Positions 12,867-16,198 of a stretch of 16,198 nucleotides of DNA are shown here, in pieces (position 1 is the stretch's first letter; each line of letters begins with the position of its first letter). A program made the position numbers and the translations under genes. Source of the stretch: CAZGWJ01 sp964529445 (lineage in GTDB: Bacteria; Oederibacteriota; Muellerivitia; Muellerivitales; Muellerivitaceae); the NCBI GenBank assembly GCA_964529445.1, contig CAZGWJ010000062.1, forward strand, positions 1 through 16,198. Reading direction: 5' to 3'. Under the pieces are notes generated by a model that had not been told where the DNA came from, ran no database searches, and was given only the letters and a program-made list of their open reading frames with translations.

Positions 12867-13511
12867 CTATTCGCCGAACTGTTCCTTCATCTCGAGGTAC
12901 TTGATGTACTTCTCCAGGCCGTCCAGGCCGGCCACCACGATGCTCGGCTCCACGCCCTTCAGGACACGGGCCTTGATCATCTTCAGGACGGCTTCCTGGG
13001 TCTTGTCGAGTTCGAGACCGCAGGCCTTGTTGAGCGTCTCCACCGTATAGGAGAGCACGATCCCCTCGGATCCCGCCTCCCCGCGCTGGGCCTCCCGCAA
13101 CAGCGTGTTGGCCACCCTCAGGTTGGTGTCCTTGATCATCAGGTTGGCGATGGTCTGGTTGGAGTTGCGCAGCCGCTGGGTGAGGTTCTTGAGGATCTTC
13201 TTGACGATCTTGGGGTTCGTCTGCATGTGCATCTCGAAGACTTCCTCGTCGAGTGCGATGAGACGGGACGGTTCCACGGCCACGGCGTTGGCGGAACGCG
13301 GATCCTTGTCGATAACGGCCATCTCGCCGAAGAAATCGCCGCTCCCGAGTTCGACGAGGATGGTCTCCTCGCCCTTGATGGTCTTGGTGATCTTGACGCG
13401 GCCGGACTGGATGATGAACATCTCGTTCCCGACATCACCCTCCCGGAAGATGACCTCGCCGGGCTGGTATTCGCGTCCATACTTGTCGAAAATCTCTTGT
13501 TCAGAGCCCAT
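12867..13511 (-). CDS. Cyclic-nucleotide-binding-domain protein, Crp/Fnr-like
   Basis: The protein has 214 residues. Residues about 5-120 are a cyclic-nucleotide-binding domain: PGEVIFREGDVGNEMFIIQSGRVKI (17-41), then FGEMAVIDKDPRSANAVA (61-78). The phosphate-binding cassette keeps Glu63, Arg72 and Ser73 with PKA-like spacing, so it may bind cAMP or cGMP. Helix at about 98-125. Residues about 140-205 have helix-turn-helix-like order (LSYTVETLNKACGLELDKTQEAVLKMIKARVLKGVEPSIVVAG), but the recognition helix is divergent from Crp. DNA binding is therefore likely but not certain. The ATG at 13511 has GAGGT four bases upstream. The gene is monocistronic by its own promoter (13577-13605) and terminator. 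No nucleotide cyclase lies in the window, so the ligand is unknown. Confidence 0.88.
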   Translation of the reverse strand: MGSEQEIFDKYGREYQPGEVIFREGDVGNEMFIIQSGRVKITKTIKGEETILVELGSGDFFGEMAVIDKDPRSANAVAVEPSRLIALDEEVFEMHMQTNPKIVKKILKNLTQRLRNSNQTIANLMIKDTNLRVANTLLREAQRGEAGSEGIVLSYTVETLNKACGLELDKTQEAVLKMIKARVLKGVEPSIVVAGLDGLEKYIKYLEMKEQFGE

Positions 13512-13576
13512 GGGGACCTCAGTGCCGTCTCGTTACTGCCCCGGCTTCGCGTTCGGCCGACCGGTGAAGAGGAATC

Positions 13577-13605
13577 ATGTTAGAGAAAGGCCGGGAGCGT
13601 GTCAA
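13577..13605 (-). promoter_or_regulatory. Sigma70-type promoter of the cyclic-nucleotide-binding gene
   Basis: On the minus strand TTGACA (13600-13605) and TAACAT (13577-13582) are 17 bases apart. This gives a leader of roughly 58 bases before the ATG at 13511. Confidence 0.75.
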
Positions 13606-13631
13606 CGGATACGTCGGTGCAGGGGACCACG

Positions 13632-13662
13632 AAAAAGCCCGTCCCCCTCGAAGAGGACGGGC
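13632..13662 (-). terminator. Intrinsic terminator of the PorV/PorQ-like gene
   Basis: On the minus strand GCCCGTCC (13662-13655) pairs with GGACGGGC (13644-13637), followed by five T (13636-13632). It starts 22 bases after the stop codon and lies just upstream of the next gene's promoter. Confidence 0.88.
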
Positions 13663-13684
13663 CGGAAACAGGAAAACCGCTCGA

Positions 13685-14662
13685 TCAGAGGTAGACGTTC
13701 AAAGCCACGCGGTGGAGGGACCCCAGGAAGCCGGCGGTCGACCAGGCGTAATCGATGCCCACCTTATGTCCGAAAGCGCTGACCTTCACGCCGCCGCCCA
13801 GGAACAAGCCGGCCTTGCCGCCGATCCCCAGTTCGTTCCAGTCCAAGCCGCCCTGGAAGCGATAGCCGAAACGACCCACCAACCGGTCCAGGTACCAGTA
13901 CTCGCCTCCCAAACTGGCAACGGGCTTGTTGTCGTTGGGGAAATTCGTGTCGTACGCGAGGGTCAACCCGTTCGTGTCGCCGGCCGCGTTCTTGTCATGG
14001 AACAGCCGGTAGGAAACACCCACCTTGATGTTCATGGGCAGTTTGTCGGAGGCCTCGCCGAATTTCATCCCGGGTCCAAGGTTCTGCAACACGAGGGCGG
14101 CCCTCAGGCTCTCTACGGGTGCGCGATAGATGAACCCCAGATCGGCCGCAAAAGTCGAGGCGCTGGTCTGGTAGAGCTTCTTACTGACATACTTGGCGGT
14201 TAACCCGAGGTCCAACCAGTAGTTCATCCGGGCAGCCCCGGCCAAGTCGATTTCCATGTAGGTCTCGTTGAACTGGTCGCCAGTCGGCTGGGCGTTCTCG
14301 TCGATGGCGTCCTCGTAGCCCGTCGAGAGCATCTTCCCGGCGACCCCGACCGCCATCCGGTTGTTGCTGATGGGAGCCCCGACGGCCAGGTACTGGTAGG
14401 TGACGGTCTCGATGAAATCAGTGTACTGCAGGGTGACGTGGGTTTCCTTCAGGGATCGCAGGCCCGCCGGATTCCAGTAGATCGCGTTGGCGTCATCAGC
14501 GACCGCCCCGAATGCCTCTCCCATGGCGATAGCACGGGGTCCCACGGGGATCTTCAGCTCCACGGCTCCTGTCGTCCCCGGGTCGCCCGCCAGCACCGAT
14601 ACGGGGACAAGAAGGGCCAACAAGGAAAGGGCGGAAATAAGGGCGCTTCGCATAGTTTTCAT
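13685..14662 (-). CDS. PorV/PorQ-family outer-membrane beta-barrel protein
   Basis: The protein has 325 residues. The signal peptide is residues 1-25 (MRSALISALSLLALLVPVSVLA, cut before GD). Residues 40-70 carry the family hallmark VGPRAIAMGEAFGAVADDANAIYWNPAGLRSL, seen in PorV/PorQ (UPF0164) and related FadL-like barrels. The rest is regular amphipathic strands rich in Tyr, Gly and Asn (for example LGLTAKYVSKKLYQ, AADLGFIYRAP, GGEYWYLDRLVGRFGYRF), ending in a hydrophobic strand HRVALNVYL, as barrel proteins do. PorV serves type IX secretion in Bacteroidota. No other type IX genes are in the window, and this family also occurs in many bacteria without that system, so a secretion role is not claimed. 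The ATG at 14662 or the one at 14653 could be the start; neither has a good ribosome binding site. Confidence 0.85.
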   Translation of the reverse strand: MKTMRSALISALSLLALLVPVSVLAGDPGTTGAVELKIPVGPRAIAMGEAFGAVADDANAIYWNPAGLRSLKETHVTLQYTDFIETVTYQYLAVGAPISNNRMAVGVAGKMLSTGYEDAIDENAQPTGDQFNETYMEIDLAGAARMNYWLDLGLTAKYVSKKLYQTSASTFAADLGFIYRAPVESLRAALVLQNLGPGMKFGEASDKLPMNIKVGVSYRLFHDKNAAGDTNGLTLAYDTNFPNDNKPVASLGGEYWYLDRLVGRFGYRFQGGLDWNELGIGGKAGLFLGGGVKVSAFGHKVGIDYAWSTAGFLGSLHRVALNVYL

Positions 14663-14699
14663 GATCTTGATACCACGCCTTTCACCGAAAGTTACAGGG

Positions 14700-14729
14700 A
14701 TTATAGGGCCGGCAAATTAAGGGTGTCAA
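14700..14729 (-). promoter_or_regulatory. Consensus sigma70 promoter of the PorV/PorQ-like gene
   Basis: On the minus strand a perfect TTGACA (14724-14729) and a perfect TATAAT (14700-14705) are 18 bases apart. The predicted start near 14693 leaves a leader of about 30 bases. A promoter this close to consensus suggests high constitutive expression, as expected for an abundant outer-membrane protein. Confidence 0.85.
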
Positions 14730-14752
14730 GGAACGCCGCCCCAGGTAGTCCC

Positions 14753-16198
14753 TTAATATGGACGCCGAATGCGGCTTTTATTGCGTTCCTCGTCGTGCTT
14801 GATTTTAGCCGCCAAATAGCGGCCCGTATGGGAATTCCTGCAAGCCAGGACGTCCGAGACGCTCCCGCTGACCACGATCCGCCCACCCTCCTCCCCTCCC
14901 TCGGGGCCCAGGTCGATGATGTGATCGGCGGTCTTGACGACATCGAGGTTGTGCTCGATGACGACGACGGTGTTGCCGGCCGTCACCAGGCGCTTCAGGA
15001 CCTCGATCAGGTGGTGCACGTCGGCGAAATGCAGTCCCGTGGTGGGTTCGTCCAGGATGTACACGGTGCGACCGGTCGACCGGCGCGCCAACTCCGTGGA
15101 AAGCTTCACCCGCTGCGCCTCACCCCCCGAAAGGGTGGTGGCCGGCTGCCCCAACTGGATATATCCCAATCCCACGTCCTTCAGGGTCCCCAGGATCTTC
15201 GCGATGCGCGGAACGGCCGCGAAGAAAACCAGGGCCTCGTCCACGCTCATGCCCAGGACGTCGGCGATGCTCTTCTCCTTGTACCGCACCTCGAGCGTCT
15301 CCCGGTTGTACCGGAGTCCCTTGCACGCCTCGCAGGTCACGTACACATCCGGCAGGAAATGCATCTCGATGCGGAGGACGCCATCGCCGCCGCAGGTCTC
15401 GCAGCGCCCGCCCTTCACGTTGAAGGAGAACCGGCCCTCGGCGTATCCGCGGGCCCTGGATTCCGGAAGCCGCGCGAAAAGATCCCGCACCAGGGTGAAC
15501 AGCCCCGTGTAGGTGGCCGGATTCGACCTTGGGGTACGGCCGATGGGTGACTGGTCGATCTCGATGACCTTGTCCACGTTCCGGGCCCCCTCCAGCGAGG
15601 CGTAACCCTCGGGTTTCAAGCGCGTGCGGTAAACCTCGTGCCGCAGGGCCGGATAGAGCGTCTCCATGACCAGGCTGCTCTTCCCCGAACCCGAGACTCC
15701 GGTCACGCAGATGAAGGCTTCCAGGGGGAAGGACACGGTTACGTTCTTCATGTTGTTCCTCGTGACACCCTGGAGAACCAGGGCCTTCCCGAAATCGCGG
15801 CCCGGCTCCATCTGGAAGGGGATGGACCTCCTTCCGGAAAGGTATTGGCCCGTGAGGGAGTCCTTGCAGGAGAGGATCTCCTTCAACCGCCCCTGGCAAA
15901 CGACATGGCCTCCGTGCGTCCCGGCGCCGGGACCGATGTCCACGACATGGTCGGCGGACTCGATGGTCTCCTCGTCGTGTTCCACCACGATGACCGTATT
16001 GCCCAGGTCGCGAAGGTGCTCTAGCGTGTCCAGGAGGCGCCGGTTATCCCGCTGGTGGAGCCCGATGGAGGGCTCATCCAGGATGTAGAGGACACCCATC
16101 AGGGCGCTGCCGATCTGGGTGGCCAGGTGGATGCGCTGGGCCTCCCCGCCCGACAGCGTCGCGGTCATGCGGTCGAGACTGAGGTAATCCAGGCCCAC
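14753..16198 (-). CDS. uvrA: Excinuclease ABC subunit A, C-terminal half (5' end outside window)
   Basis: 481 residues of UvrA, the damage-recognition ATPase of nucleotide excision repair, which works as a dimer with UvrB. Fragment positions: ABC signature LSGGEAQR (15-22) and Walker B LDEPSIGLH (40-48) of the first ATPase; Walker A GVSGSGKSS (167-175) of the second; a zinc finger C266-x2-C269-x19-C289-x2-C292; second signature LSGGEAQR (356-363) and Walker B ILDEPTTGLH (381-390); then VVIEHNLDVVKTADHIIDLGPEGG. The tail ends NKSRIRRPY. All key residues are intact. Residue 1 here is an internal Val codon (GTG), not a start; the gene runs off the right edge. No terminator is visible after the TAA at 14753. 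The PorV-like promoter follows 24 bases later. Confidence 0.97.
   Translation of the reverse strand: MGLDYLSLDRMTATLSGGEAQRIHLATQIGSALMGVLYILDEPSIGLHQRDNRRLLDTLEHLRDLGNTVIVVEHDEETIESADHVVDIGPGAGTHGGHVVCQGRLKEILSCKDSLTGQYLSGRRSIPFQMEPGRDFGKALVLQGVTRNNMKNVTVSFPLEAFICVTGVSGSGKSSLVMETLYPALRHEVYRTRLKPEGYASLEGARNVDKVIEIDQSPIGRTPRSNPATYTGLFTLVRDLFARLPESRARGYAEGRFSFNVKGGRCETCGGDGVLRIEMHFLPDVYVTCEACKGLRYNRETLEVRYKEKSIADVLGMSVDEALVFFAAVPRIAKILGTLKDVGLGYIQLGQPATTLSGGEAQRVKLSTELARRSTGRTVYILDEPTTGLHFADVHHLIEVLKRLVTAGNTVVVIEHNLDVVKTADHIIDLGPEGGEEGGRIVVSGSVSDVLACRNSHTGRYLAAKIKHDEERNKSRIRRPY

Noticed and set aside
13685..14662. Evidence for a type IX secretion system
   Set aside because: A single PorV/PorQ-like barrel is not enough. 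No PorT, Sov/SprA, PorKLMN or C-terminal sorting domains are visible in the window.

Overview
The window is GC-rich bacterial chromosome, densely packed with genes, and reads as a contig from an uncultured Gram-negative bacterium. Evidence for this is a scaffold gap of exactly 100 N (8211-8310), a PorV/PorQ-type outer-membrane barrel protein, secreted proteins with Thr/Pro 'TPTATP' linkers, and a mix of housekeeping genes with proteins of no close known family. PorV/PorQ proteins are common in the FCB group and several candidate phyla. I cannot name the phylum from this sequence. I see no phage, plasmid, insertion sequence, CRISPR array, rRNA or tRNA.

Layout. 3-587 (+): 3' end of a long coiled-coil protein. 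642-3047 (+): large GT-C type membrane glycosyltransferase with a PA14-like C-terminal domain. A minus-strand operon follows, reading from 6225 down to 2966: a small one-span membrane protein, glycogen phosphorylase GlgP, and a four-span membrane protein whose 3' end overlaps the glycosyltransferase. 6226-6662 has no protein gene. It carries a structured RNA that I call 6S RNA, with its own sigma70 promoter and a U-tract end, and an inverted repeat. 6663-9699 (+): RarA ATPase, 5-formyltetrahydrofolate cyclo-ligase (cut by the gap), YmdB-type phosphodiesterase (its 5' end lost in the gap) and a ZupT-type metal transporter.

The rest is on the minus strand as separate transcription units. From the right edge these are: uvrA (3' part); a PorV/PorQ-like protein with a near-perfect promoter and a terminator; a cyclic-nucleotide-binding regulator with its own promoter and terminator; a polyprenyl diphosphate synthase; and a three-gene operon (11685 to 9724) of two secreted proteins sharing one TPR module plus a DUF2007 protein.

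How the genes fit together. The best-supported linkage is 6S RNA - rarA - cyclo-ligase, which matches the known association of 6S RNA with the cyclo-ligase gene (ssrS-ygfA in E. coli). The gap probably hides more than 100 bases, possibly including the RNase Y gene. The right half is envelope-related in part (PorV-like barrel, polyprenyl carrier synthesis, secreted TPR proteins). Nothing here is a clear new defence or biosynthetic system. The most interesting local points are the 6S RNA locus, the duplicated exported TPR module, and the small membrane protein with a DnaK-like tail coupled to glgP.
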